Source: Comamonas testosteroni
GTDB lineage: Bacteria > Pseudomonadota > Gammaproteobacteria > Burkholderiales > Burkholderiaceae_C
DNA length: 64,000 nt
NCBI GenBank assembly: GCA_008727115.1
Contig: CP044131.1
Coordinates: forward strand, 2,418,001 to 2,482,000
Direction of reading: 5' to 3'
Both the position numbers and the translations under genes were made by a program. This document shows, piece by piece, positions 1 through 8,486 of the stretch. The first letter of the stretch is position 1. Every line of letters begins with the position of its first letter. Under the pieces are notes generated by a model. That model did not search any database. It saw nothing but the letters and a program-made list of their open reading frames with translations, and was not told where the DNA came from.

Positions 1-192
1 GGCCGCTATCGGGCCCGAGACTGGTGCGGCATGTCCAATGCGCACCACCAGCGCCCGCTCGTCCGTGCCAGGTGCAGCCTTGGGGTCTGATGCATAAGCC
101 CCCGTGACCGACATCAGGCCAAGGCTTGCCACTGCCCATGCACAGGGGATACGGACACCGCGGCTCAGGGCCACACGAACAGTCATGGACAT
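1..192 (-). CDS. ABC transporter periplasmic substrate-binding protein, branched-chain amino-acid type (partial)
   Basis: Only the first 64 codons are present; the gene runs off the left edge. The start is an ATG preceded by a GGAG-containing ribosome site. Residues 1-36 look like a signal peptide: basic start, hydrophobic stretch AVASLGLMSVTGAYA, cleavage near AYA-SD. The mature part begins VVRIGHAAPVSGPIA, which resembles the first beta strand and ligand loop of LivK-type binding proteins for branched-chain amino acids. The protein would act in the periplasm and deliver ligand to an inner-membrane permease. The ligand cannot be told from this fragment, since aromatic acids and other substrates are also taken up by this family. 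No permease gene is visible in the window. Confidence 0.7.
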   Translation of the reverse strand, partial: MSMTVRVALSRGVRIPCAWAVASLGLMSVTGAYASDPKAAPGTDERALVVRIGHAAPVSGPIAA

Positions 193-638
193 GTTTTCTC
201 CTTGGTAAAGCAAGAGGCCTGACACAGTGCCTACGAGAGGCAAAACGCGGCGGCGGCACAAGTTCAGGCGGAGCTTGTTCGCTCAGCACTCATTTCCGTT
301 GTTGACGATATGGCTGCTGAACTAGCCGCCCCAGCACCCTAAAAAGAGCCAGGCTCTATGGCCGAAGGCCGGATTGTGCCTTGCTGACAGGCTCTTGGAA
401 TGGCGTCAGACTTTGATGACAGCAGCGCCAGACGCCTGAAAGCGGCCCTGAGCCACCCAAGCCATGGTGCCCCGCAGATCAAAGACATCTGTCCGCCGTT
501 CAAAACGCTGGATTTAAACATGCTCCGCCCCTGCTATCAGGCGCGCCACGGTTCCTGTTTGTAACATCGAGTCAGCAAAGTCTGCCAGAAGCCCACTTGT
601 GCACTGAAATTGCGTGGTGCTGAGATAATCCGCCCCCT
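193..638. other. intergenic region between divergent genes
   Basis: This 446-bp gap separates the binding-protein gene (minus) from rlhA (plus), so promoters for both should lie here. I see no convincing gene. A 60-codon open frame on the minus strand has no ribosome site and no recognisable sequence. A short palindrome AGAGCCAGGCTCT near 345-357 and a second AGGCTCT-containing stretch near 390 could form RNA structure, but there is no clear terminator T-run. Confidence 0.4.
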
Positions 639-2645
639 ATGTCTCTCCTGCCCCACCAGCTCGAACTCCTGTCCCCGGCGCGTGATGCCGATATCGGCAT
701 TGAAGCCATCAACCATGGCGCGGACGCCGTCTATATCGGCGGACCGGCCTTTGGTGCGCGAGCCACGGCAGGCAATGACATCCGCGATCTGGAGCGGCTC
801 ATCAAGCACGCTCATCGCTTTGGCAGCCGCATCTTCATCACGCTCAACACCATCTTGCGCGACGATGAGCTGCAAGGCGCGCGCGACATGGCCTGGCAGA
901 TCTACAACGCCGGTGCCGATGCGCTGATCATTCAGGACATGGGTCTGCTGGAGCTGGACCTGCCCCCCATCCAGCTGCATGCATCCACCCAGACCGACAT
1001 CCGCACACCCGAAAAGGCCCGCTTTCTGCAGGACGCGGGCCTGTCGCAAATCGTGCTGGCCCGCGAGCTGGACTTGAAGCAGATCGCCGCTGTGCGTGCC
1101 GCGACAGACCCGAACCGCACCAGCATTGAGTTCTTCATCCACGGCGCGCTGTGCGTGGCCTATTCGGGCCAGTGCTATATCACCCACGCCCACACGGGCC
1201 GCAGCGCCAACCGTGGCGACTGCAACCAGGCTTGCCGCCTACCCTATGAGGTGACGGACGCCAGCGGCCGCATCATTGCGCACGAAAAGCATGTCTTGTC
1301 GATGAAGGACAACAACCAGAGCGACAACCTGCGCGCCCTGATTGATGCCGGCGTGCGCAGCTTCAAGATCGAGGGCCGCTACAAGGACATGGGCTATGTG
1401 AAGAACATCACGGCCCACTACCGCAAGCTGCTGGACGAAATCATCGAAGAGCGCGAATTCTCCGAAGCTCCCCTGGCGCGCTCTTCCTCGGGCCGCACCA
1501 CGTTCACGTTCGAGCCCAACCCCGACCACAACTTCAACCGCGAGTTCACCGATTACTTCGTGAACGGGCGCCAGGACGACATCGGTGCGTTTGACACGCC
1601 AAAGACTCCCGGTCGCGCCATCGGCTGGGTCACGCAAGTGGGCGACAAGTGGTTCGAGCTGGAGTGCTCGGACAAGGCGAGCGAGCTGCACAACGGCGAC
1701 GGCCTGTGCTACTACGACCTGCAAAAGGAACTGGTCGGCGTGCACATCAACCGCGCCGAATGCATGAATGCTAAAAAGGGCATCTGGCGCGTCTTCCCCA
1801 AGAACGAAATTGCCGATTTCAAGGACCTGCGCAAAGGCCTGGAGATCAACCGCAACCGCGATATGGACTGGGTGCGCACACTGGAGAAAAAGTCCAGTGA
1901 ACGCCGTATCGGCCTGTGGGCCGAGTTCAAGGAAACGGCTTCCGGCTTTGCGCTGACCCTGACCGATGAAGACGGCTTTGTCGGCTCCGCCAGCATCGAG
2001 CAGGAGCACCAGAGCGCGACGGATGCCACCAAGGCAGAAACCACGCTGCGCGAGCAGTTGGGCCGCTTTGGTGCAACGGTTTTCGAAGTCAACGATATTT
2101 CGCTGAGCCTGAGCCAGCCCTGGTTTGTACCTGCCTCGGTGCTCAACCAGCTGCGCCGCGAGGCAGTGGCTGCACTGGAGCTGGCCCGCGCCGACGGCTT
2201 TGTGCGCCTGCCTCGTGCCCAGCCTGTGGAGCCGCCAGCGCCCTTCCCTGAAGACACACTGACCTATCTGGCCAACGTCTACAACCAGAAGGCTCATGAC
2301 TTCTACGTCAAGCATGGCGTGAAGATCATTGATGCCGCCTACGAAAGCAAGGAAGAGGAAGGCGAAGTCTCGCTGATGATCACCAAGCACTGCGTGCGCT
2401 TCTCGATGAGCCTGTGCCCTAAGCAGGCCAAGGGCGTGATCGGCGTCAAGGGCACCATCAAGGCCGAGCCACTGCAACTGATCAACGGCAAGGAAAAGCT
2501 CACGCTGCGCTTTGACTGCAAGCCCTGCGAGATGCATGTGGTGGGCAAGATGAAGAAGTCGGTCATGAACCAGCATGCCAAGGAAATGAAAGAGACTCCC
2601 ATGCAGTTTTATCGCACTCGACCCACGCCTCAGCAGTCCTCCTGA
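639..2645 (+). CDS. rlhA: U32-family 23S rRNA C2501 hydroxylation protein RlhA
   Basis: This 668-residue protein belongs to the collagenase-like U32 peptidase family. Residues about 1-300 hold the barrel domain with the family signature FFIHGALCVAYSGQCYIT followed by the cysteine-rich GDCNQACR segment. In characterised homologues such cysteines support an iron-sulfur or prephenate-dependent hydroxylation role. The full length with a long C-terminal extension matches E. coli RlhA (YdcP, about 650 residues), which makes 5-hydroxycytidine at 23S rRNA position 2501. It is longer than the tRNA-acting TrhP (YegQ, about 450). The assignment to RlhA rather than TrhP therefore rests on length and on the C-terminal module. 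It is a single-gene unit followed by a strong terminator. Confidence 0.85.
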   Translation: MSLLPHQLELLSPARDADIGIEAINHGADAVYIGGPAFGARATAGNDIRDLERLIKHAHRFGSRIFITLNTILRDDELQGARDMAWQIYNAGADALIIQDMGLLELDLPPIQLHASTQTDIRTPEKARFLQDAGLSQIVLARELDLKQIAAVRAATDPNRTSIEFFIHGALCVAYSGQCYITHAHTGRSANRGDCNQACRLPYEVTDASGRIIAHEKHVLSMKDNNQSDNLRALIDAGVRSFKIEGRYKDMGYVKNITAHYRKLLDEIIEEREFSEAPLARSSSGRTTFTFEPNPDHNFNREFTDYFVNGRQDDIGAFDTPKTPGRAIGWVTQVGDKWFELECSDKASELHNGDGLCYYDLQKELVGVHINRAECMNAKKGIWRVFPKNEIADFKDLRKGLEINRNRDMDWVRTLEKKSSERRIGLWAEFKETASGFALTLTDEDGFVGSASIEQEHQSATDATKAETTLREQLGRFGATVFEVNDISLSLSQPWFVPASVLNQLRREAVAALELARADGFVRLPRAQPVEPPAPFPEDTLTYLANVYNQKAHDFYVKHGVKIIDAAYESKEEEGEVSLMITKHCVRFSMSLCPKQAKGVIGVKGTIKAEPLQLINGKEKLTLRFDCKPCEMHVVGKMKKSVMNQHAKEMKETPMQFYRTRPTPQQSS

Positions 2646-2662
2646 GCGGCGCTGAATGCCAT

Positions 2663-2702
2663 AAAAAAGCCCTCCACCGGTATCGGTTGGAGGGCTTTTT
2701 TG
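2663..2702 (+). terminator. rho-independent terminator of rlhA
   Basis: A perfect stem, AAAAAAGCCCTCCA pairing with TGGAGGGCTTTTTT around a short loop, ends in a run of T. The A-tract on the left makes it usable from the minus strand as well. Confidence 0.9.
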
Positions 2703-2904
2703 TTAGCTCAGATCCACTGGTACAAACCCTTGGGTTAATCCCTTTTCGCAAATCGTCTATTTTTTAGGCAATTCGTGCAAATCACCATCTGGCGCGGCTT
2801 TCAGGACTTGAGCGCCTAGTTTTCCACAAGAGCGTCCACATGATGCGGGGATAAAAATCGAGGTGTATGTCACACACTGCTGTACATATGCACAGTTGCA
2901 AAAA

Positions 2905-3846
2905 TCAGGTGACGTCACCGGCCTTGAGATTGGTAAAAGACAGGTTGGCACACGCATCCTCCAGCAGTGTTGCCACCGCCGGCACCAGGGTGCTGAAGTT
3001 GGCAAAACCATGGAGCATGCCTTGAGCGCGAATGGTGACGACCGGCACACCCGCCTGCTCAAGACGCTGGGCAAAGGCCTCGCCTTCATCGCGCAGGATA
3101 TCCAGCTCCGCCGTCACCAGAACAGCTGGCGGCAGCCCTGCCACATCGGGGTACTGCATGATGGAAGCCAGTGGATGCACTGAAGTCTCAGGGTGATAGT
3201 GACGCCACATCGCGGCCATGGCATCCGCGGTTAGAAATGGCATTTGCCCATACAAGGCATGCGAGGGCGTATCCATCTTCGAGTCGCAGACCGGATAAAG
3301 CAGCAACTGCTGGCGAATACCGCTCCACCCATCTTCCTTGGCCCGCAAGCAGACTCCAATGGCTAGGTTGCCACCAGCGCTGTCGCCTGCCACCATGAGT
3401 TGCTGCGCATCACACAGCAGCTCTTTGGCATGCTGTGCCACCCAGCGCGTCGCAGCATAGGCATCGTCCAGAGCTGCCGGAAACACATGTTCTGGTGCCA
3501 GCCGGTAATCCACGGACACCACATTCATTCCGGTGATGTGGGCAAGGTGACGGCACAGGTTGTCATGGGTGTCCAGAGTGCCTATGCACCAGCCCCCACC
3601 GTGAAAATAGACCATCACGGGCGCCGCCTGCGCTGCACGGGGTCGATACAGGCGCAGCCTGAGCGGCTGAGCATCGCCGCCGGAGATCTCAAGCTCTCGC
3701 ACCTCATGCATGGGCAAGTCGGCCGGCGGGAAAGGCATGTGGTCCATGAGCTTGCGAATCTGCGGCACCGGAGTCGCCACAAAGTCCATGGGTGGAGCAT
3801 CTTTGAACTGCTCAAGCACGGCAGCCAGTTCGGGGTGTATCTGCAT
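2905..3846 (-). CDS. alpha/beta-hydrolase, hormone-sensitive-lipase (HSL) type carboxylesterase
   Basis: This 313-residue protein has the complete signature of bacterial HSL-family esterases. The oxyanion-hole motif HGGGW is at residues 82-86, the nucleophile motif GDSAGG at 154-159 (Ser156), a likely catalytic Asp in AELDILRDEG (Asp249) and His in GMLHGF (His279). It has no signal peptide, so it should be cytoplasmic. AAGGATG lies just upstream of the chosen ATG. It is the last gene of an operon behind the flavin monooxygenase (72-bp gap) and a dehydrogenase. That context suggests it hydrolyses the ester or lactone made by the monooxygenase. The natural substrate is not shown by sequence. 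Confidence 0.85.
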   Translation of the reverse strand: MQIHPELAAVLEQFKDAPPMDFVATPVPQIRKLMDHMPFPPADLPMHEVRELEISGGDAQPLRLRLYRPRAAQAAPVMVYFHGGGWCIGTLDTHDNLCRHLAHITGMNVVSVDYRLAPEHVFPAALDDAYAATRWVAQHAKELLCDAQQLMVAGDSAGGNLAIGVCLRAKEDGWSGIRQQLLLYPVCDSKMDTPSHALYGQMPFLTADAMAAMWRHYHPETSVHPLASIMQYPDVAGLPPAVLVTAELDILRDEGEAFAQRLEQAGVPVVTIRAQGMLHGFANFSTLVPAVATLLEDACANLSFTNLKAGDVT

Positions 3847-3918
3847 GGTTCATCCTTGAAATCAAGAAAGCGGCGGCCCTGCATGTCAGGCAGGCAGCCC
3901 ATGTATTCACTGCAATGC

Positions 3919-5382
3919 TCAGGCAGCAATTTCTTCGGTCTGGTGGTGGGTGTAGTCCTGCCATACAGGTTCGCTCATCTCCTGCCTGAAGCGCGACTGC
4001 GACCAGGGCCAGGTGTTGGGAATGCCGTTCTTGTCCAGATACCAGCTGTTGCAGCCCGAGCCAAAAACCGAGCCTTTGGCCGCTTGCTTGCGCTCCTGGT
4101 CATACAGCGCCAGAGCTTCTGGCTTGGCCGAGAGCCCTGCAACTCCGGCCTGCTCTCCTCTCTCTATCAGCTGAGAGATGTAGCCCCACTGCATCTCCGA
4201 GGTATCGATCAGCGAGAAGTTGCCCACGGGCGAAGTAGGCCCATTCATGAAGTAGAGATTGGGAAAGTCGGGCACCGAAATCGATTTATAGGCCGTGGGA
4301 ACATCGCTCCAGGCCTGCTCCAGTGTCTTGCCCTGAAGCCCCGTCACCTGCATGGGGCGCACATAGCGATCGGTCTTGAAGCCGGTGGCCAGCACAATGA
4401 TGTCCACTTCATGCAGCACACCATCGCAGGTACGAACACCGTTTTTCTCAATCTGCTCTATACCCTCGCTGATCAGCTCGGAGTCTGGGTGCTGGATCGC
4501 CTGGTAATAGTCGGGCGAGTAAATCAATCGCTTGCAGCCCGCCCGGTAATTGGGCTGCAGTTTCTGACGCAAGACCGGATCTGAAATGCTGTTGTCCAGG
4601 TTTTGCTGGCACAGCTTTTGAATTTCCTGGATCTGCTCTGAATCAGGATCCAGCACACCTTCGGTAAAGCGCTCCACATTGGCCAGATACGTAGGCTCAC
4701 GCTGCAGATAAATCAGCAGATCGCGATTGCTGCGAAACTCCGCGCGCTGCTCGGCGGTGAACTCCGGGTTCTCAACCGGAAAAATCCACTGCGCTGTGCG
4801 CTGGAAATGGCGAACCTTGGCCCGCGTCGCCAGCGCAGAAACAATCTGCACGCCCGTGGACCCCGTCCCAATGACAGCAATCTTCTTTCCCTCCAGCGGC
4901 ACCTGATGATCCCAACGGGCGCTGTGAATCGTGGCTCCCTCAAAATCTTTCAATCCTTTGATCTCCGGGTAATTGGGGTGGTGCAGCACGCCTGTAGCGG
5001 CCACCACAACTCGCCCCTGAAAGAGATTTCCGTGCTGATCCTCCAAACTCCAGGCATCGCCCTGCCATTGCGCCTGCGTAATCTCGGTATTGAAACGGAC
5101 AAAATCTGCAATTCCATATTTCTCATAAACCATCTGGAAATATTGCTGAATTTCCCCGCCCGGCGGAAGCACGCGAGACCACTCGGGATTCGGCTCAAAA
5201 GAATAGGTATAAGCATGCGAAGGAACATCGCAGGTTAATCCCGGATAGGTATTATCTCGCCAGGTTCCCCCCAGGGTTTTCGCCTTCTCCAGAACAATAA
5301 ATTTTTTCCCTGAGTTTTTCAGATGAATGGCGGCCAAAATACCCGACATTCCACACCCAATCACGATGACGTCATATTTCAT
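3919..5382 (-). CDS. FAD-dependent Baeyer-Villiger-type monooxygenase
   Basis: The 487-residue protein has an N-terminal FAD-binding GxGxxG (GCGMSG, residues 9-14) with GGTW at 38-41. The Baeyer-Villiger fingerprint FxGxxxHxxxW is present at 147-157 (FEGATIHSARW), followed by the second Rossmann motif GTGSTG (172-177) for NADPH and a late ATG motif (LATGFKTDRY). These features fit type I Baeyer-Villiger monooxygenases, which insert one oxygen atom next to a ketone carbonyl to give an ester or lactone. It is somewhat shorter than cyclohexanone monooxygenase (about 540). It sits between a dehydrogenase (13-bp gap upstream) and an esterase, which supports a ketone-oxidising role. N-hydroxylation cannot be excluded. 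Confidence 0.85.
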   Translation of the reverse strand: MKYDVIVIGCGMSGILAAIHLKNSGKKFIVLEKAKTLGGTWRDNTYPGLTCDVPSHAYTYSFEPNPEWSRVLPPGGEIQQYFQMVYEKYGIADFVRFNTEITQAQWQGDAWSLEDQHGNLFQGRVVVAATGVLHHPNYPEIKGLKDFEGATIHSARWDHQVPLEGKKIAVIGTGSTGVQIVSALATRAKVRHFQRTAQWIFPVENPEFTAEQRAEFRSNRDLLIYLQREPTYLANVERFTEGVLDPDSEQIQEIQKLCQQNLDNSISDPVLRQKLQPNYRAGCKRLIYSPDYYQAIQHPDSELISEGIEQIEKNGVRTCDGVLHEVDIIVLATGFKTDRYVRPMQVTGLQGKTLEQAWSDVPTAYKSISVPDFPNLYFMNGPTSPVGNFSLIDTSEMQWGYISQLIERGEQAGVAGLSAKPEALALYDQERKQAAKGSVFGSGCNSWYLDKNGIPNTWPWSQSRFRQEMSEPVWQDYTHHQTEEIAA

Positions 5383-5395
5383 GATTTAAATCTCC

Positions 5396-6157
5396 TCAAT
5401 ACATTTCAATGACTTTGGCCGCAGAAAATCCACCATCCACCGGTAAATTGACGCCACTGATAAACGAAGCCATATCCGAGAGAAGAAATGCCACAGCATT
5501 ACCGACCTCGCAAGCCTGCCCTTGCCGCTTGAGCAAATGCTGCTGGACAAAGCCGCTGAACGCAGGACTCTGATCCAGACCTGCCGTCATAGGTGTCTCG
5601 ATCAATCCAGGGCTGATGGCATTGACGCGCACACCGTGCGGCCCGAAATCTGCCGCCAGACTGCGCACCAGTTGAATCACAGCCCCTTTGGAGGCGCAAT
5701 AGGCCAGATTGCTGGGATTGCCCAGCATGCCGTTGATGCTGGCGATGGCCACGATGGAGCCTTGTTTGCGCTGCTTCATATGGGCAGCCACTGCACGGGC
5801 TGCATGCATGCTGCCGGTAAGGTTGACCTGCAGCACCTGCTCCCACTCCTGCAGCGTCATACCCTCCAGGTCTCCGACCCGCGAAATGCCTGCGGACGTC
5901 ACCAGACCATCGATCTGGCCATAGCGACCAATCACCGCTTCAACACCCTGCTGCACTTGCTCCCAGCAAGCAACATCCATTGGCTGAAACTGGCAGCCTG
6001 CAGGCAGCTCCTGGGTCTGCTGCAAGTCCGCACAGATCACTTGCGCCCCGCTGGCTGCAGCCACCTTTGCACTTGCCAGCCCAATGCCGGATGCACCACC
6101 CGTGATCAGAATTCGCTTGCCATCAAGACCCGCCATTTTTTGAATTGCAGAATTCAT
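5396..6157 (-). CDS. short-chain dehydrogenase/reductase (SDR), probable NAD-dependent alcohol dehydrogenase
   Basis: A 253-residue classical SDR. The cofactor motif TGGASGIG is at residues 19-26, and Asp44 at the end of the second beta strand favours NAD over NADP. The catalytic residues are Ser140, Tyr153 and Lys157 (YCASK). An in-frame upstream ATG would add 24 residues of non-family sequence. I chose the ATG giving MNSAIQ because a GGGG-containing site lies five bases before it and the SDR fold begins directly after. It is the first gene of the operon with the monooxygenase and esterase, so a role in oxidising a secondary alcohol to the ketone substrate is likely. In other contexts such proteins are 3-oxoacyl reductases. 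Confidence 0.8.
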   Translation of the reverse strand: MNSAIQKMAGLDGKRILITGGASGIGLASAKVAAASGAQVICADLQQTQELPAGCQFQPMDVACWEQVQQGVEAVIGRYGQIDGLVTSAGISRVGDLEGMTLQEWEQVLQVNLTGSMHAARAVAAHMKQRKQGSIVAIASINGMLGNPSNLAYCASKGAVIQLVRSLAADFGPHGVRVNAISPGLIETPMTAGLDQSPAFSGFVQQHLLKRQGQACEVGNAVAFLLSDMASFISGVNLPVDGGFSAAKVIEMY

Positions 6158-6465
6158 CAAAACCCCAATACATGTTCGAAACGCTATTACTTCGCGTAAT
6201 CGACATTCTTCTGAATTCAGGACATTCAATCACTGGGAATTTTCCTCTTTACAAAATCACAATGTATTCGCAGTCTCTCGGGTTAACCATTAATTCATTT
6301 GAACTCACTGTGCCCTGCCATTTTTTATGTCAACACAGGGTTTTTATGTAATAACCGATAAGACACTGTGGATCTTCCCAAAATATGTCAATCGGGATTG
6401 CATGAGAAACGGATCCATTTATCGAATGCTTTAATAAAAAGCATCTCGACTTCAATGGGTTATCA
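6158..6465. promoter_or_regulatory. divergent promoter region between two SDR genes
   Basis: This 308-bp AT-richer region separates the minus-strand catabolic operon from the plus-strand SDR gene and must carry both promoters. I could not identify convincing -35/-10 pairs or a sigma-54 site by eye. No regulator gene is adjacent. Confidence 0.35.
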
Positions 6466-7266
6466 ATGAAAGTAGCTGTCATTACCGGTGCGGCCAGCGG
6501 CATCGGCGCCGGCCTGGCAAGAGAAGCTGTCGCGCGCGGCATGCAGGTGGTATTGGCCGACCGCGACCAAAGCGGACTGGATACGGTGGCGCAAGCGCTG
6601 GGCGACAAAGCGCTTGCGATCGTCACCGATGTCACCAGCCAAGCCAGCCTGGATGCACTTGCCGACAAGGCCTACGCCGCCTTCGGCCAGGTCGATTTGC
6701 TGTTCAACAATGCAGGCGTTCTGTCTACCGGCAACTGCTGGGAAGTCAGCGATGCCCAGTGGCAGCTAGCCTGGCAGGTCAATGTCAATGGCATCGTCAA
6801 CGGCCTGCGCGCCTTTGTGCCGCGTCTGCTCAAGGCAGAGCGACCGGCGCGCATCATCAACACGGCATCGGTGGGCGGATTTTTGCCCAGCCCTTTGATG
6901 GCCCCCTACTCCGCGACCAAGTTTGCGGTCGTGGCGCTGACCGAAAGTCTGGCCAATGAACTGGCCGCCATCAACCCAGAGATCAAGGTCTCGCTGCTCG
7001 CTCCCGGCCCGGTCAAGACTGCCATCTTCCGAGAAAAGCCTTCCGATGCATCCACCCAGTTTCACGGGATGATGACGCAGATGCTTGATGCCAACGGACT
7101 GACACCCGATGAGTTCGCCCACCGCGTGTTTGCCGCCATCGACAAGGGGGAGTACTGGATCGTGCCTCAGCCCGAAATGCTGGACCCGCTGCTGCAGGCC
7201 CGCAACCAGATCATCGCCAAGCGCGCTGACCCGATCTTCGCCTGGGCGCCACAGACCCAAGCGTAA
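6466..7266 (+). CDS. short-chain dehydrogenase/reductase
   Basis: This 266-residue classical SDR starts almost directly with the cofactor loop TGAASGIG (residues 7-14). ADRD at 31-34 suggests NAD. NNAG is at 81-84, and the active-site residues are Ser135, Tyr148 and Lys152 (PYSATKFAV). The C-terminal tail is about 25 residues longer than in the neighbouring SDR and their sequences are clearly different, so this is not a recent duplicate. It is transcribed divergently from the esterase/monooxygenase/SDR operon. It may oxidise another alcohol in the same pathway or handle a product of the esterase. Its substrate is unknown. Confidence 0.8.
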   Translation: MKVAVITGAASGIGAGLAREAVARGMQVVLADRDQSGLDTVAQALGDKALAIVTDVTSQASLDALADKAYAAFGQVDLLFNNAGVLSTGNCWEVSDAQWQLAWQVNVNGIVNGLRAFVPRLLKAERPARIINTASVGGFLPSPLMAPYSATKFAVVALTESLANELAAINPEIKVSLLAPGPVKTAIFREKPSDASTQFHGMMTQMLDANGLTPDEFAHRVFAAIDKGEYWIVPQPEMLDPLLQARNQIIAKRADPIFAWAPQTQA

Positions 7267-7590
7267 GCCGCTTGGCAGCCGGAGTTCAGTCCGTGAAGCA
7301 CTGCCTGATTTTTAAGCAATGACAGCAAAGCCTTGACCATCAAGGCTTTGCGCAGTTATTCGGGCGCTTACCCACAGCCCGCCCCACACCCTTTGGGGAT
7401 AAGAGCGAGCGCCCCCGCAAGCCAAAGTTTTTCACTCAAGACGAAGCGTGAGGACGCAGGCAATACACAAGCCTGAAGAAGCTCAAAGAAGCACGAAGAG
7501 GTAGGGCTAGGCGAAACAGCGACGCATCGAGGGCGGAATCAAGGGCGGGGTTGGCAGCCCCAAGCCCAAAGCTGATGTGTAATCACTCCC
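7267..7590. other. intergenic region with a 12-bp perfect hairpin
   Basis: No gene is supported in these 324 bp. At 7324-7350 there is a perfect inverted repeat, GCAAAGCCTTGA / TCAAGGCTTTGC with a CCA loop. It has no long T-run, so it is at best a weak terminator for the upstream SDR gene or a structured RNA end. Confidence 0.45.
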
Positions 7591-8247
7591 ATGCCCAGAC
7601 TGAAAGCTCCCAGCAAGGACGAAAGTGCTCTGCTCCCCCCGTTTCTGGAATTGCCAGAACATGCCATTCATATTCCGCAAACCGAAGCAGAGCTTGAAGC
7701 GGCTTTGCAAGCCATGCGCGCAGAACCCGTGCTGGGCTTCGATACGGAAAGCAAACCCCTTTTCAACGTGGGCCAGCACGACAGCGGCCCGCACCTGGTT
7801 CAGCTCGCCACCGTGAACCAGGCCTGGCTGCTGCAGCTGCATCTGCCACTGGCACTGGAGCTGTCACGCTGGGTGCTGGCCGCAGGCCATATCTGCAAAG
7901 TCGGCTTCGGGCTGGACAACGACAAGCACTCGCTGCCGCGCCGCCTGGGCGCGCCGCTGGTCAATATCCAGGATCTGGACAGCCGCTTCAAGCGACTGGG
8001 CTACGGCTCCTCGGTGGGGGTGCGCGCCGCAGCCGCTTTGGTGTTGCAAAAAAATTTTCACAAGTCCAAGCGCACGACCACATCCAACTGGGCCGCAACG
8101 CAACTCAGTCCAGCCCAGCGCCGCTATGCCGCCAACGACGCCCATGCCCCGGCCGTGATTTATGCGCATTTGGCAGACTGGGAAAGCACAGTTCCCGCAC
8201 CGCCTGCGCGCCGTGCACAGGCCACTCCCTCAAGGCAGCACACCTAA
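7591..8247 (+). CDS. DEDDy-type 3'-5' exonuclease domain protein
   Basis: A 218-residue protein of the RNase D / Werner exonuclease-like fold. The acidic residues of the DEDDy site are visible: Asp51 and Glu53 in FDTES, Asp109 or Asp111 in the GLDND segment, and Tyr179 with Asp183 in YAANDAHA. It has the exonuclease domain only, without an HRDC domain, and so is shorter than RNase D. The basic, Pro-rich last 20 residues look disordered. It would remove nucleotides from 3' ends of RNA or DNA; the substrate cannot be inferred. It is monocistronic and followed by a strong terminator. Confidence 0.8.
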   Translation: MPRLKAPSKDESALLPPFLELPEHAIHIPQTEAELEAALQAMRAEPVLGFDTESKPLFNVGQHDSGPHLVQLATVNQAWLLQLHLPLALELSRWVLAAGHICKVGFGLDNDKHSLPRRLGAPLVNIQDLDSRFKRLGYGSSVGVRAAAALVLQKNFHKSKRTTTSNWAATQLSPAQRRYAANDAHAPAVIYAHLADWESTVPAPPARRAQATPSRQHT

Positions 8248-8337
8248 AAGAGGAGCGCATGGCGCTTGCAATACATCGATTTCAGATGGTTTTTGATCTG
8301 AAATCATGAACTGGCAAGCGCCAGGCGCTCCTTTTTT
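8248..8337 (+). terminator. long hairpin terminator after the exonuclease gene
   Basis: The outer arms AAAGAGGAGCGC and GCGCTCCTTTTTT pair, with inner arms TGGCGCTTGC / GCAAGCGCCA and a further TTTCAGAT-type stem in the loop. It ends in six Ts. Confidence 0.8.
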
Positions 8338-8486
8338 GCAATTCGGCAACCTCTTCGCCCCCGCGCCAGGATCGCCATTGCCCCCAGGTCGCTGCGTCTT
8401 CCTCATAATGCACAGTCGCTCAGAGTGCCGGGGCATCCCCTGCCTCTGGCACTTGCGTCCTTCACCAACGATATAGAGACACGCTC

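Noticed and set aside
339..521. 60-codon minus-strand frame in the first intergenic region
   Set aside because: No ribosome site, no recognisable sequence, and nothing nearby to support it.
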